Source: Fasciola hepatica (taxonomy: Eukaryota; Platyhelminthes; Trematoda; Plagiorchiida; Fasciolidae). From it: a stretch of 64,000 nucleotides of DNA. The notes under the pieces are model-generated. The model searched no databases. It was not told where the DNA came from and was given only the letters and a program-made list of their open reading frames with translations. This document shows, piece by piece, positions 1-11,286 of the stretch. Location of the stretch: NCBI GenBank assembly GCA_948099385.1, contig CANUEZ040000161.1, positions 496,001 to 560,000 of the forward strand, written 5' to 3'. The translations under genes and the position numbers were made by a program. Numbering within the stretch: the first letter of the stretch is position 1; every line of letters begins with the position of its first letter.

Positions 1-679
1 AATGGTGATCGATTGCAAGGGTGCTCGTGGTGGCGTGTGTGGTCCTTTATTCCTGGCACACATGTCGCATCCAGCGCAGAATCTGATAACGTCTTGATGG
101 GGGTCAGGCCATCGGTATCGCTGTACTAGTGCTGCGTGTGTTCGGCACCGTCCGGGATGTCCTGTCTGTTCATGTGTCATCTGAATGAGGTTTTGGGTTC
201 TCGTATGGGGTGCGACAACGCGCAGCTGGTTGTCCTCCCCCGCAACTGAAGTACTCCGTTTATGATGACTAGTTTCGTCCACTCCGTCCATAACCCCCGC
301 TCGTCCTTTGGACGTTCACTGATTCCGATTCCGGATAGTTTTAGGCCACTTTCTGCCTGCCTTTTTTAAGTGAACGAGATATACGGGTCATTTACTTGGG
401 TATTCTCCCAGCTGGCGTCTGTAGAGGCGCCGGAGAATACCGAATTGATCTGGACTTTCTGGGGGACTCATGAAAGGGCATCAGCCTTAGTGTGCTTTTT
501 GCCAGCCCGGTATAAGCACTGAAAATTGTATTCCTGCAATGTCTCTTGACAGCAAGCCACCTGGCTTTGTGGGTTCCCACAATTTCGGAGCCACTGTAGA
601 GCCCGATGGTCTTTTTGCACCCGAAACGGTCGGCCCGAAAAGTATGGCCTGAAATAGTGTAAAAAAATAGACCAAGGAC
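1..679 (-). pseudogene. gypsy-1 pol, 3' part: end of RNase H and integrase zinc-binding domain
   Basis: Read on the minus strand, about 660-470 encodes the end of a Ty3/gypsy RNase H, with recognisable KDHRALQWL and ADALS motifs. About 235-20 encodes the integrase HHCC zinc finger, with GHPG histidines followed by CAGCDMCARNK. Frameshifts lie between these blocks, so the gene is dead. The integrase core would lie left of the window. The RNase H begins at 7305-7700 and was cut apart by the BEL-1 insertion, because the reading resumes on the far side of the target duplication. I am confident of the family, less so of exact limits. Confidence 0.8.
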
Positions 680-1055
680 TGTAACAACAGGTCGTGGAAA
701 ATTCCCCTTTAACCCTCGCGATTCAGTGTTTTTCCCAACATCACTCATTTGCCTACACTATTGACTTGTCTTTACGAACTGGTTGTTTCTATGGGCCAAT
801 TGTTTTTGTTCGCGCCCAGAGCGCTACTTTGGCACATCCTTGTTCAGGACCTGCGTGACGCACGTGCTGTTTTGCTCACACGCTGCTATTCAGTCTCTCG
901 TTGTTGAGTCCTTGTGATCGTATTATTGAGGTTTGTATATTTTTGATGTCATTGTTCATGTAATAATCTAGTATCGTAGAATATCACGGATAATCGTCTT
1001 TTGATTTCGGGATCCGTTGTGAATTTGGCTACGCATTGCCCAAACGTGTGTTACA
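680..1055 (+). repeat. BEL-1 5' LTR
   Basis: 376 bp, beginning TGTAAC and ending GTTACA. It is nearly identical to 6929-7304 and clearly related to the LTRs at 22651, 24969, 35590, 43437, 50671 and 56997. A TGGAACGAGG stretch shortly downstream (about 1073-1082) is conserved at the same place in BEL-3 and partly in BEL-4, and is a candidate primer-binding site. I could not assign the tRNA. Confidence 0.95.
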
Positions 1056-1096
1056 ATACTCAACAGATCAATTTGGAACGAGGAAAAACACGCAAA

Positions 1097-2460
1097 ATGC
1101 CAAGAAAAGGATCGAAAACATTGGAATCCGGACGGGAATTAACACACAAGTCACTGGGGAGGTTTTGGGTACATTTGATTCTCTAGTTACTGTTAGATCG
1201 CCCAGTCCTGTCAGTGCTAGTTCATGTGTTACGGAGGGCAATATGGGTTGTAAGGATGTTGATCTATATAGACTGAGAGTATTAGACCTAGAACGACAGT
1301 TGTTATCGGCTAGACAACAGGCCCAGGAAGCAGAAAAGAAGTGTATACAGAAAGAGCGTGGACATGAAACCAGTGACTTCGACACTTCCGATAGATCAGG
1401 GTGCGATAAGATAGGGAACCACACGCCGGTCACCGACTACAAACCACCATCGATCGATTTGCCTAGAGTGGAACTAACGGTTTTCGACGGGCGATCAGAA
1501 CACTACTACAAGTTTGCTAAGCATTTCAAGATGTTCGTCGAAAATAAGGTAACCGACCCTGGGCAAAGGCTTCTCTACCTTACTCACTGCTGTCGAGGCC
1601 GAGCAAGAGAAGCTATCGACGGGTGTACCGTGCTCGACCCGGAATAAGGCTACATCCGATCAGGGAAGAACTTGGAGGAGCTGTTCGGCCAGCCTTTCAA
1701 AGTAGCCCGTAACCTAATAGAGGGCGTGATGGTAGAGGCAAAGAGAACTAAGGGCGACGTCTACACAATGGCCGACCTCGTGATCAAGATGCAAAACTGC
1801 TCAATAGCCCTCGACCTTTTAGGTTACAGGGCTGACCTAGATGCAATGCACACTTTGGAAAACATAGTCCGTCATCTCTCTCCCTAACTACAGGGTCAGT
1901 GGGCAGAAGAAGCGGAACGGATAAGCGGAAGCGACCGGGAAGCTAACTTCGAACGCCTGACTGAATACTTGGACAGGCAAACCAAGATAGCCGACAGCAG
2001 ATTTGGCCGACTCATCCGGGACAGCTACCGAGCAAACAAGTCCAGTACTAGCCAAGCTCAAACGCATGCACGGCAACTTCCAAAACGCCAACCTTGGGCC
2101 AATACACATGCCATTTTACGCGATGCTACGTCGCAACCCAATAGCAGATCCTGTGGTGCTAGCCATGGACTACCAGAATGCTCCAAGTTCGTCAACACCA
2201 CAATAGACGAACGGTGGGGAATGGCGAGGATGGTAGGAGCGTGTTTTATTTGTCTCAACACCACGCACCGGGCGGCAGCTTGTCGAGCAAATACCAGATG
2301 TGGTTACGAGGGCTGCACGGACAGACACCATCGATTGCTGCACCAGGCGAGAGGAACTATACCCGAGGCGAGTACCAAGCCAAGTGTGATTTGTTCAACG
2401 CCGCGGTCTGCCAGTAAACCAGTTCGTTAAGGAGTAGTTGCCGTGGGAGTAGTGACCCCA
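1097..2460 (+). pseudogene. BEL-1 gag (broken)
   Basis: The ATG at 1097 starts the same MPRKGSK amino end seen in BEL-3 and BEL-4. A frameshift near 1150-1160 moves reading into the frame that then runs to 2430. In-frame stops lie at 1645-1647, 1885-1887 and 2428-2430. The protein has the DUF1759-like gag core (about 1450-1890) with FGQPFKVARNL, and a downstream Cys/His cluster (about 2150-2350) resembling nucleic-acid-binding knuckles. Apart from these breaks it is almost base-for-base the gag of BEL-2, up to about 2460, where identity falls abruptly. Confidence 0.9.
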
Positions 2461-5400
2461 ACAGGAGTGGCTAAAGCGTTGGCCTTCATAGAATGTGGCT
2501 CGGATACCACGCTGGTGAGAAAGGAGTTCGCAGAGAGATATGGAATTAGAGGGACTCAATCCTCACTAGCAGTAAGCACAGTGAGTGGCACCCAGGTCAT
2601 CCAGTCTACCAAACTGCACTTACAACTCGCCTCCTTGGTCGGCAACGATAGAGCAGAAACTCTAGAAGCATTCCCTATAAAGGACCTGCCGATGAGAGCA
2701 CCTCAGTCAGTGCAATCGATTCTGACTCAGTGGCCGCATCTCAACGGGATTACGATCGAGGAGCGGCAGGATAACGAAATTGATCTGCTGATCGGTTTTG
2801 ACGTACCGGAAGCGCATTGGGTCCTGGACCAAAGGATAGGAAGCCGTAAAGCACCACATGCAGTACGCACCATATTCGGTTGGACTTTATATGGTAGTAC
2901 AGACGGCAGATGCGGCCAACAAATCAACTGCATTTTGGTGGAAACGACGAACATCGAACAGACATTCCAACAATTGTATAACACCGAATTTGCCGACCTG
3001 GCCATGGACAGAGATGCCTTATCACGATAAGATAGGTTGGTTTTGGAAATGGTGGCCGAGAACGTCAAATACGCAAAAGGTCGTTTCGAGGTTCCTATCC
3101 CGTGGAGATCCAACATGAAACCCATGCCAAACAGCCGAGAAATGGCTTTGAAAAGATTAGGCTTCCTCAAAACCAGGCTGCTCCGAGAACCACAGCTAAA
3201 AATAGAATACACGCAAGCCATGCAACATAACATCGACCTGGGTTACATGGAAAGAGTAGGTACAGCGGTTTCCAGCGCAACTTTCAGGTGGTACCTACCC
3301 CATCACCCGGTCGTGAACCAAAAGAAACCGGGGAAGGTCAGAGTGGTTTTCGACTGTGCCGAAAAAAGTCAGGGCGTGTCACTGAACGACCATATACTAC
3401 AGGGCCCAGACTGGACAACATCGCTCGTCGAGGTTTTATGTCGTTTTCAGCTACGAAAAGTAGCCGTCTCTGCGGACATACGCGAGATGTTTTTACAAGT
3501 GAAGGTGCCCGTTAAAGATAAGGATGCCTTCAGTCTCCTCTGGTGGCCTGAGAACGATGCAAATCGCGCACCTGATGAGTAAAGGCTGACCATGCACCCC
3601 TTTGGAACGGTTTCTTCCCCCCTTTGTGCTAACTTTGCCCTCCGTGAAACCCTTAAGCGTTTCGACGGCACCAGTAGCTTGTTAGGAAGAGCAATGGACC
3701 ATTTCCACGTGGGCGATTTTCTGTGCTCCTTTGACAATCCAAATGCTGCTATTCTTTATACGACCGAACTGATCGCCACTCTAAATGCCGGAGGATTCAA
3801 CCTCACTAAATTCACTTCGAACAACCAAGAGGTGCTCAATGTTATACCGATGTCCGAGAAAACGGAGTGTAAGAAAGAGCTTCTGGGTTCCTCTTCACAA
3901 ATGGAGCGCACGCTTGGGCTTCAGTGGAAACCCAGAGGGGACGAATTCATTTTCACTCTAGACCTACCCAAACGACCAGTCACACGGAGAGGAATCCTAT
4001 CAGCAGTCTCAAGCCTCTACGACCCCCTAGGTTTTGTTTCGCCATGGTTGTTACTGGGAAAGTGCTTGCTGCAATCGCTGTGCCAAAGAGAGGCGGGTTG
4101 GGACTAACCTCTCCAGGATGACGACTATAAGCGATGGCGCGACTGGCTGCACAGCCTGGAGCAACTTGGTGAGATAAAAATACAAAGACGCTTAACAGGT
4201 ATCAAGTGCACAAACGATGCCCGACTCCACTTTTTTCTGATGCATCAGAAATAGGCTACGGGATAGTTGCTTGCGGCTGCTGGGTTGACGCAAGTGGTGG
4301 GCGGCACAGCCGGATACTATTCGCAAAGGCGAGAGTGGCTCCACTGAGAATGGTGTCTATTCCGAGGATGGAACTGACGGCGGCAGTACTGGCGGTGAAA
4401 GCCGCTACGCTGATTAGGAGATGCTTCGACCGAATGGACTGGGAAACAAATATTTGGACGGATTTAGCCACGGTACTTCATTACATAAACAACACCACCA
4501 CCCGTTTTAACACTTTCGTGGCCAACAGACTCACTATAATCCACGAGTCGACTAAAGCCGATCAATGGCACTGTAAAATCCGCCAGTAAACCGGCCGACT
4601 TCTGCTCAGGGGGCCTGAAAACACCAGAAAAATTCCGACGTGGACAATAGGACCGGACTCCGTGACGGCAACTAAAGAGATGTGGCCCACGCCAATAATA
4701 CCTAAGGCTGATGATGGTGATATCGCGAATAAAAGGCTGATACTGGCTATAAACTTCAGGGGAAGCGTAAGCCTGATAGAGAAACTTTGCCAAATTCCCC
4801 AACTGGACAAAAATGTTAAGAGCTGCGGTCTGGTGGAAGCGGTACAAAGCACTCTTATTGATTATGAAAGGCCCAAGACCACAAAACAAATTGAACGTGG
4901 GGACGATACTACCGGGCGAGCTGAATCAAGCCGAACTCGATGTGCTACACCTACTGCAACTAGACGCTTTCCCGTCCGAGGCCCGCGAGCTAGCCAGGAC
5001 AGATGATGACACCAAAGGAAGCAGGCTGTTACACAATAGTATCCGAGCACTGAACCCCATGCGAATCAACGGACTACTGAGGGTTGGAGGGCGGCTGACT
5101 AATTCAAGCATAGAGTACGAAACAAAACACCACATGATAATCCCCGGTGACCACCATATAACGAGATGCCTGATTGATCATGTACATCGGGAAGAGGGAC
5201 AGGCAGGCCTGAATCACTTATTGAACAATATACGTCGACGATTTAGGGTGAAAAAGAAATCAGCTACAGCCAAGTGTGTCGTAGGCAACTGCATTACTTG
5301 TCGTCGCCGGAGAGCGGTAGCAGGCCAACAAATGATGGCCCCCTTCCAGCCGTAACAGTCCAACCGGGATGGCGCCCGTTCGTGGAAATCGGCTTAGACT

Positions 5401-6325
5401 GCTTTGGCCCGTTACTCATACGACATCAGAGGAGCACCCAAAAGAGGTACAGCTGCCTGATAACATGCCTACAATCAAGAGCAGTCCACCTCGAAGTATT
5501 GCATAACATGACAACCGATTCATTCCTAATGGACTTCCAAGGGTTCATCGCGAGGCGGGGCGTCCGCAGGAATATATACTCCGACAATGGCTCGAACTTT
5601 GTTGGGGCTCATAAGGAGTTAGAGAAATGGTGGAGTTGCTTGGACACCGCCAAAACACAAAACCAGACCGTAGCAAAGGGGATAGAAGGGCACTCCAGTC
5701 CACCTTATGCCACTCATCGTGGTGGCGTTTGGGAAAGTCTGATGCGATCGACTGGGAAAATACTCACAGCGCTGACCTCACAACAAACCCTCGATGACGA
5801 GACGCTGACTACTTTACTAACGAAAGTAGAACGCATATTGAACAACAGGCCCCTGGTGCCGATCGTCCCAGGCCCGGAAGGCGAACCGGCACTGACCCCC
5901 AACGACCTTTCATTACTCCGGTCAAACGCGGGAGCAACCACCCCGAAAACCCTGCGTGGGACGTACGCTGTTGGATGGAAGCAAGTGAACCACCTAGCAC
6001 AGGATTTCTGGAAACGATGGACGAGGGAGTGTCTACCGACACTGCAGCTTCGGCAAAAGTGGATCTCCAAACAGAGGTCGTTCAGATGTGGCGACGTGGT
6101 CATCCTCGTGGAGAGCCACCTACATAAAGACGATTGGCCGGTTGGAGTGATCAAGGATTGTCGTACAGAAATCGATGGTCTCGTGCGCGCGGTGGTGGTG
6201 AGGACGAACAAAGGGGACGTATTGTGAGATATCCGTAAGATATGTCTGCTTGAAGGTGACAGTGACGCGGGCGAGGTCGACGATACAGACCGAGCTGTAT
6301 CCATGTCTGCTGATATCAGATGAAG
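2431..6325 (+). pseudogene. BEL-1 pol (protease, RT, RNase H, integrase), broken
   Basis: The domain order is that of Pao-type pol: aspartic protease (about 2470-2560), reverse transcriptase (about 3290-3960), RNase H (about 4230-4500, FSDAS), integrase zinc finger (about 5150-5320), integrase core (about 5390-5750, with YSDNGSNFVG and GVWES) and a C-terminal DUF5641-like domain (about 5960-6320). Stops lie at 3028, 3580, 4105, 4587 and 6225. Frameshifts lie at a T run near 4231, at about 4600-4810 and near 5345. The protease DSG motif is ECG and the RT box is VGDF instead of YVDD. The 5274-6227 stretch keeps an open integrase frame of 317 codons. The sequence is closest to BEL-5, not to BEL-2 or BEL-3. 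Confidence 0.9.
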
Positions 6326-6928
6326 CTGAATTCATTTACTTATTCCTCATGTATTCCCCTGTAGGACCCAACCCCCAACATCTTTGAAGTATATTGTGTT
6401 TAATTTCATACAACATTCACAATGTACTCTGAAGCTAATCGTTCAAACCTTAGCTCACCACGCTACACGACACCGCATGTAGAAGTAACGGGGCTTAGGT
6501 CACGCACACATGCCTACATTTTACTCGTTTTTGCCACACAGCCTTTTGTTAACATTGTGGAAAGTCCTCCTTTGATGTGCAGTCATACCTGTGATTCCAT
6601 TGCATACCACGGCAAGTACACACATACAAACACACACACACATGCACGCTCTCAATCAAGCACATACATTCAGGACGGGACGGCCTTTTACAAGGACAGC
6701 ATTTATGTGCCCCCTTCACGCCCGCCATCGGTCATTTGGTCTTGTGGAAGATGTAGACTAGCCTCACGCCTATGTGGCCAATGGGTTGGGTGCGATCAGT
6801 AGTAGAACGTTGACGATGAGCATTAGGCGCGCGCACTGACAGCAGGGCCTAGGTAGGTAGAAAAGAATCAGTACCCTTATACCGAACCTTTGACTCTGCT
6901 AAGGATCCAGGAGGATTTTGGTGGGCGG
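6326..6928 (+). other. BEL-1 3' untranslated region and polypurine tract
   Basis: No coding frame continues here. From about 6470 onward the sequence matches, in reverse complement, the 3' UTR of BEL-3 (51050-51500), including a short CA-repeat tract near 6620-6650. The purine-rich stretch at about 6909-6928, ending directly at the 3' LTR, is the likely polypurine tract that primes plus-strand synthesis. Confidence 0.75.
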
Positions 6929-7304
6929 TGTAACAGCCGGTCGTGGAAAATTCCCCTTTAACCCTCGCGATTCAGTGTTTTTCCCAACATCACTCATTTG
7001 CCTACACTATTGACTTGTCTTTACGAACTGGTTGTTTCTATGGGCCAATTGTTTTTGTTCGCGCCCAGAGCGCTACTTTGGCACATCCTTGTTCAGGACC
7101 TGCGTGACGCACGTGCTGTTTTGCTCACACGCTGCTATTCAGTCTCTCGTTGTTGAGTCCTTGTGATCGTATTATTGAGGTTTGTATATTTTTGATGTCA
7201 TTGTTCATGTAATAATCTAGTATCGTAGAATATCACGGATAATCGTCTTTTGATTTCGGGATCCGTTGTGAATTTGGCTACGCATTGCTCAAACGTTTGT
7301 TACA
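6929..7304 (+). repeat. BEL-1 3' LTR
   Basis: 376 bp, beginning TGTAAC and ending TTACA. It differs from the 5' LTR only at scattered bases, near the start and near the end. It is followed at once by the AGGAC target duplication and then by gypsy-1 RNase H sequence. Confidence 0.95.
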
Positions 7305-7309
7305 AGGAC

Positions 7310-8420
7310 AGCATTTCGCGCTGAGTCGTGCTGTATCGCCTTTCCCGCTTGTCTAGTCCTCGACTACCATAGACGATGACCGTTTCCTCACTGTCAGCCG
7401 TCGCTTGCGAAAGTACTGCCCCTATATTATGGTCGCAGGCAACGGTGTCAAGAATAAATAACCCAGCTTCTTTCAGTGTATCCGGAAGACCCAGGATTGG
7501 CTGTAAGATTGGGGCCTTTTTCAGTTGGTCGAAAGCCTCCATGCATTCCCTCGTCCAGGTATATGGTCGGTCTTTTTCTGCCAAATCATGCGGTGGCTTT
7601 GCCAGCTTGGCGAATCCTTGACAAAAAGCCTTCAGTAAGACGCGAGCCCCATGAAACTCCGAACTTCGTTGGCCGATTTTGGTGTTGGCCAATTGGTTAT
7701 TTTATCTGTTTTCTCAGGGTCTGTTTGCACACCCGCGTGTAATGGTACGTGCCCCAGAAATTTCACTTCCCTGTATAACAGCTCACATTTCTTTGCCCGG
7801 AGAGTTAGCCCTGCTTCCTTCGACCGCATCAGTACTTCCTTTAATCGACGATTGTGCTCCTCGATTGTGCGGCAGTGAAAGATTATATCATCCAGGCATG
7901 AGACAGCTATCCTTTGTCATGTCCCTCAGTACTGAGTTCGTTAAACGTTAGAACTTGGCCGGCTATTTGCCAGTCCGAATGCCATCGTTTCAAATTCGTA
8001 GAGGCCTGACGGTACGGCGAACGCCGTTTTCTCGCGGTCATCCGAATAAACCTCTACCTGCCAATAGTCCGAACCGAGGTCTTATGTAGAAAACCACTTA
8101 TTGCCGGAAACAGCATCTAACGTATTGTCTATCCTATGTAGTGGAAACGAATCTCTTTTGGTTATAGCGTTGAGGGGGCGATATCCAAAGCAGGTTCGAA
8201 GGCTGCCGTCCTTTTTCTTTACCAGGAAGATTGGTGAAGTCCACGGGGACGATGAAGGTCGGATGACTTTCGATTCCAATATTTCCCGTACCATCTTATA
8301 TAGTTCTGCTTGATGATATAGCGGGACACGTTTGGGTGTTTGGTAGATCGGGTGTTGTTGCCCTGTATCTATTGGATGTTCTAGGATACGCGTCCGGCCC
8401 AAGAACTCGCAGATGCAGCC
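7310..8420 (-). pseudogene. gypsy-1 pol: reverse transcriptase and start of RNase H
   Basis: On the minus strand, 8402-8082 encodes the RT fingers and palm (SSPWTSPIFLVKKKDGS and the NAITKRDSFPL region). After a stop, 7898-7640 encodes the catalytic box and thumb (KFLGHV, MGLASY). The box reads CLDD instead of YLDD (7887-7898). 7692-7310 encodes the connection and the start of RNase H (LSQATADSEE, QREMLSL). Stops and frameshifts separate the pieces. The RNase H is interrupted by BEL-1 and continues at 679. This is a Ty3/gypsy RT of a different branch from those at 20048 and 46805. Confidence 0.88.
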
Positions 8421-8672
8421 AGAAATATCTCGTGTCTCTTTGAGAATATTCGCAAACTCGCTATTCGTTTCTCACCCAACACACGCTCCTAATAACATCT
8501 CATTGATCCAGGAGTTATCCAAACTTAGTGCTGCGATAAGCCGGCCTATGGGCTCCGGCCGTTTATTAACTACCAACCGCTGCCTGTCGAAATCAATAAC
8601 CATCCGGTGGGCCAGTAGAAAGTCCATCCCTAGAATTGCTTCCCAAGCTACCTCTGCACAGAGGAATTGGTG

Positions 8673-8903
8673 CTAAACAGTACATCGCCCTATACTCACA
8701 CTGCCCGCCACCTGACCCAGAATTGACATGACGGCACCGTTTGCCGCCGTTAGCCCACCGTTCAAAGGTGCCGAATCGGATATTTTGGTTGGCGACGGAT
8801 TGGTAACGGAGCATGACGCCCCTGTGTCGATCAGCAGCTTTGCCCCTTTACAGTTCAACAGACCCTTGGTAACTAGCGGTGAACGCCAGTCATTACTGTT
8901 CAA
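8673..8903 (-). pseudogene. gypsy-1 aspartic protease
   Basis: The 76-codon minus-strand frame carries LLIDTGASCSV, the retroviral-type aspartic protease motif, followed by a glycine-rich flap-like stretch. It sits between the gag zinc knuckle (about 9000-9030) and the RT (8402), as expected for a gypsy gag-pol. It is not fused in frame to either neighbour, so the polyprotein is broken. Confidence 0.8.
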
Positions 8904-8990
8904 CGAAACAAAAGGTAAGGAAATAAAACGATGCTGGGATTACACGGTGTACTGCATGGTTGGGTTGAGCCCACAGTGCTGGGTTCCCGA

Positions 8991-9695
8991 TCAGAATTTT
9001 CGACAGTTACGGCAAAAAGGCTGCGCCCCTGGGTATGAGACTGACTGCGTGCGGATTCGTTGCAGCTTGAAAACAGCAGGTTGTAAGGATGCAAATGCTT
9101 TGTTTCGTGACTGTCTCAGGGCTTCCCTGAAGGCCTCGAGTTTACGAGCTCGGAGTAGTGCCGACTGTAGGGACGTCGGCATGTTGAGGAGGAAATCCTT
9201 CTTCGTTTTCGGATCAAAGATCCCTATCGTAAAAGGCCCCAAGATGTGCTCGTCACAAACTTCTTCGGATGCCTTGGGATATGCTTCCGTGGCGAGAACT
9301 CTCAGGCGAGCCACGTACTCGTCCACTGACTCCGCCAGACGTTGTTTTTGCTCCGAGAGGTTTTCCAGAAAAACTGCGGCCAGTTCATATCGCGCGAACA
9401 ATTCTTCCAGCGCTGGACAAATTATATCGAGGCCCCGAAGTGATGGGGACTCCTGTGGCTAGAAACTGCCGGGAAGCATCATCGGCCAGCAGCGGTACCA
9501 AAAACTGCCCAAGGTGTTCTGGGGGTATCTTGGAGATGAGTTTTGGCTCGAACCGCCCGGAGGGCGAAATCATCTCCGGGAGAAAACACCCTCAGTGTGG
9601 GGACTGCTGGGCGGAACAAAGCAGTTCTCGATTTGGTTTGGTTTGTGTCACAATCCATCTTTTGACATATAATGGGTGGGTCGAAACCGTCGCTT
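8991..9695 (-). pseudogene. gypsy-1 gag (broken)
   Basis: The minus-strand frame 9401-8991 encodes a gag capsid-like segment (SVDEYVARLRVLATEAYP) ending in a degenerate zinc knuckle (CRNCRKF). The amino part continues upstream in other frames (9573-9385 and 9787-9479), showing frameshifts. The segment down to 9107 is also present, mirror-imaged, at 19753-20047. Gag would form the particle that packages element RNA. The copy is non-functional. Confidence 0.75.
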
Positions 9696-9699
9696 TCAG

Positions 9700-9719
9700 C
9701 CATCCCACCGCTGCCACCA
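9700..9719 (-). other. Candidate gypsy-1 primer-binding site (left arm)
   Basis: On the minus strand this reads TGGTGGCAGCGGTGGGATGG, directly after the end of a putative LTR and just before gag. Starting with TGG, complementary to a tRNA CCA tail, it is a good primer-site candidate. The tRNA is not identified. Confidence 0.55.
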
Positions 9720-10510
9720 GTTGCAATATTTGATTCTGAGCGAGCAAGCCTCCGACAGTTCAAGTGAGTCTTATTAGCCATAAGCAAACTGTGAAACTAT
9801 TCCTGCGTTTAACGAAGAGCATTTATTCACATTTTATACAATATTGTTTTTTGCATACTTTGTGCACAAAAACTTTGAAATACTCTGGTAGATGCCAGTA
9901 TTCGATCAACTTCCGTGTTTGTGCGCGTTTCAATACTGTCAGTCGTACACTTGCTTTCGAAACTTATTCATAAGCATAAACCAATTTTCACTTCTTTCGT
10001 AAAATTTGGTGTGTTAATTTCATCTAATTACACCCTTTCTAGGCCTTTCAATTTTACGCGATATCTCACTGTCGCTTTAACGTTGTATTGTAATATTTGA
10101 TTCTGAGCGGTCAAGCCTCTCCGTTTACGGTTCAGTCCACGACAACAATTCGACTCAAGCAAGCTGAAATGTGATGCACAAGAATAATATTAGCGGTTCG
10201 GCACACAACGACGGCCATGTCGCGAACGCAAGTAACAAGAGCGCACTGTGCCGAATGAATGTCTATTGTGTATTCTCGAAGGGCGGCGTCCCAACCGAGC
10301 GGCACGAATAAAAGTCACGTTCACGAACACAGGCGCGTACAGTTCTGGGAAACGTCTCTTCGGTCAGTTCGATAAAACATGCATTTATCAAGAAAAAGAG
10401 CGCCACACTTTAAAAGAATTTCGGTGACGATTCGGCTGGTCCCGTCCAATGGTTGTGTGCAGGACCTGGAAGATGATAGAAAAGGGTGTACATTAGTAAG
10501 CGTCAATCTA
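9720..10510 (-). repeat. gypsy-1 5' LTR region (left arm)
   Basis: This AT-rich non-coding stretch lies upstream of the candidate primer site on the minus strand. A sequence of about 32 bp that would form the LTR end occurs twice (about 9721-9752 and 10088-10119), 367 bp apart. This suggests that a segment was inserted in or duplicated with the LTR end. An AATAAAAG-like stretch on the plus strand near 10307 would be a TATA-like element on the minus strand. The upstream LTR limit is not resolved. Confidence 0.4.
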
Positions 10511-10799
10511 AACACCACATGTTAGTTGCGGTTCTATTACAGTATCTACGTTCAACTTCTCCACTCATATCTGTAAGCAAACTTAGTCTGACCAGTCACT
10601 GCAACAGTTCACCGCTTCAGGTACGCAGATTAAGCTGGTGCAGCGAAGTGTTCCACTCTGCAAAACCTTCATTTTCATCGTGCGTCTAACTGTGTGCGTC
10701 GGTCTTCTGGCGAATATGCCAATCTCAAGTTGTGCAGTGGTATTTGGATTTGATTCCTTATGGGTTCTAAAAATGATGACCACGGTGGAAACCTGTTTT

Positions 10800-10927
10800 A
10801 CTCGCAGCTAACGCGGGAGGTTAGTAACCACTTGAACTGACTATAAGCTATAAGTAGGTAGGGTGAGAACCATGACCCCATTCCGAACCTTAGGCAACTA
10901 TTTTCGCCGACGGGTTTCGGCCGGCGG
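10800..10927 (+). other. 3' internal tail of a BEL element preceding its 3' LTR
   Basis: The layout parallels the end of BEL-1: a TAGGTAGG-type segment, then CCGAACCTT, then a purine-rich stretch abutting the LTR at 10928. This marks 10928-11286 as a 3' LTR with its element body missing to the left. Confidence 0.6.
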
Positions 10928-11286
10928 TGTAAAGAATGAATACTGAAAACCCTTCCAATTGTTCTACGTGCCTTGTGAACTTGACTATGTTTGACATTAC
11001 TTCGAAAAGCTCGTCTATACAACACACTTTTTCACGTTTGCCCATCCATGTGAGACATTTGAATTTGGCCTTGAACCGTCTCTGACTGTCGTGCTTGAGC
11101 CACGGGGCTTTGAACCTTTGGGTTTTACTATGAAGTATATTTGGCCGCATACTTGAGGTTTGTATATATGTATACCATTTGCCAGTTTCAATTTAGTGCC
11201 GCAGAAACTACAAATCAATTCCGTTCTGGTTTTGGGATTTGTTTGAATTTGCCACGCGTTGCTCGATTTGCACGAATTGACTTACA
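10928..11286 (+). repeat. BEL-4-type 3' LTR (left arm)
   Basis: 359 bp, beginning TGTAAAG and ending CTTACA. It matches the BEL-4 5' LTR at 61505-61863 along its whole length. It interrupts the gypsy-2 gag frame, which stops at its border. I see no target duplication (GGCGG-like on the left, GTGTG on the right), so its left flank has been rearranged. The mirror copy is at 17868-18226. Confidence 0.88.

Larger units (their letters stand above)
680..7304 (+). mobile_element. BEL-1: complete but dead BEL/Pao LTR retrotransposon
   Basis: Two 376-bp LTRs (680-1055 and 6929-7304) flank a gag-pol region read on the plus strand. The LTRs begin TGTAAC and end TTACA. The 5 bases AGGAC precede the left LTR (675-679) and follow the right one (7305-7309), a perfect target duplication that proves a single integration event. 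The target was the RNase H region of gypsy-1. Many stops and frameshifts make the copy non-autonomous. Its pol is unlike that of the other BEL copies sharing its LTR and gag, which suggests recombination. Confidence 0.95.

Noticed and set aside
392..748. 118-codon minus-strand frame
   Set aside because: It begins inside the BEL-1 LTR and runs through two different elements. The real RNase H reading is in another frame.
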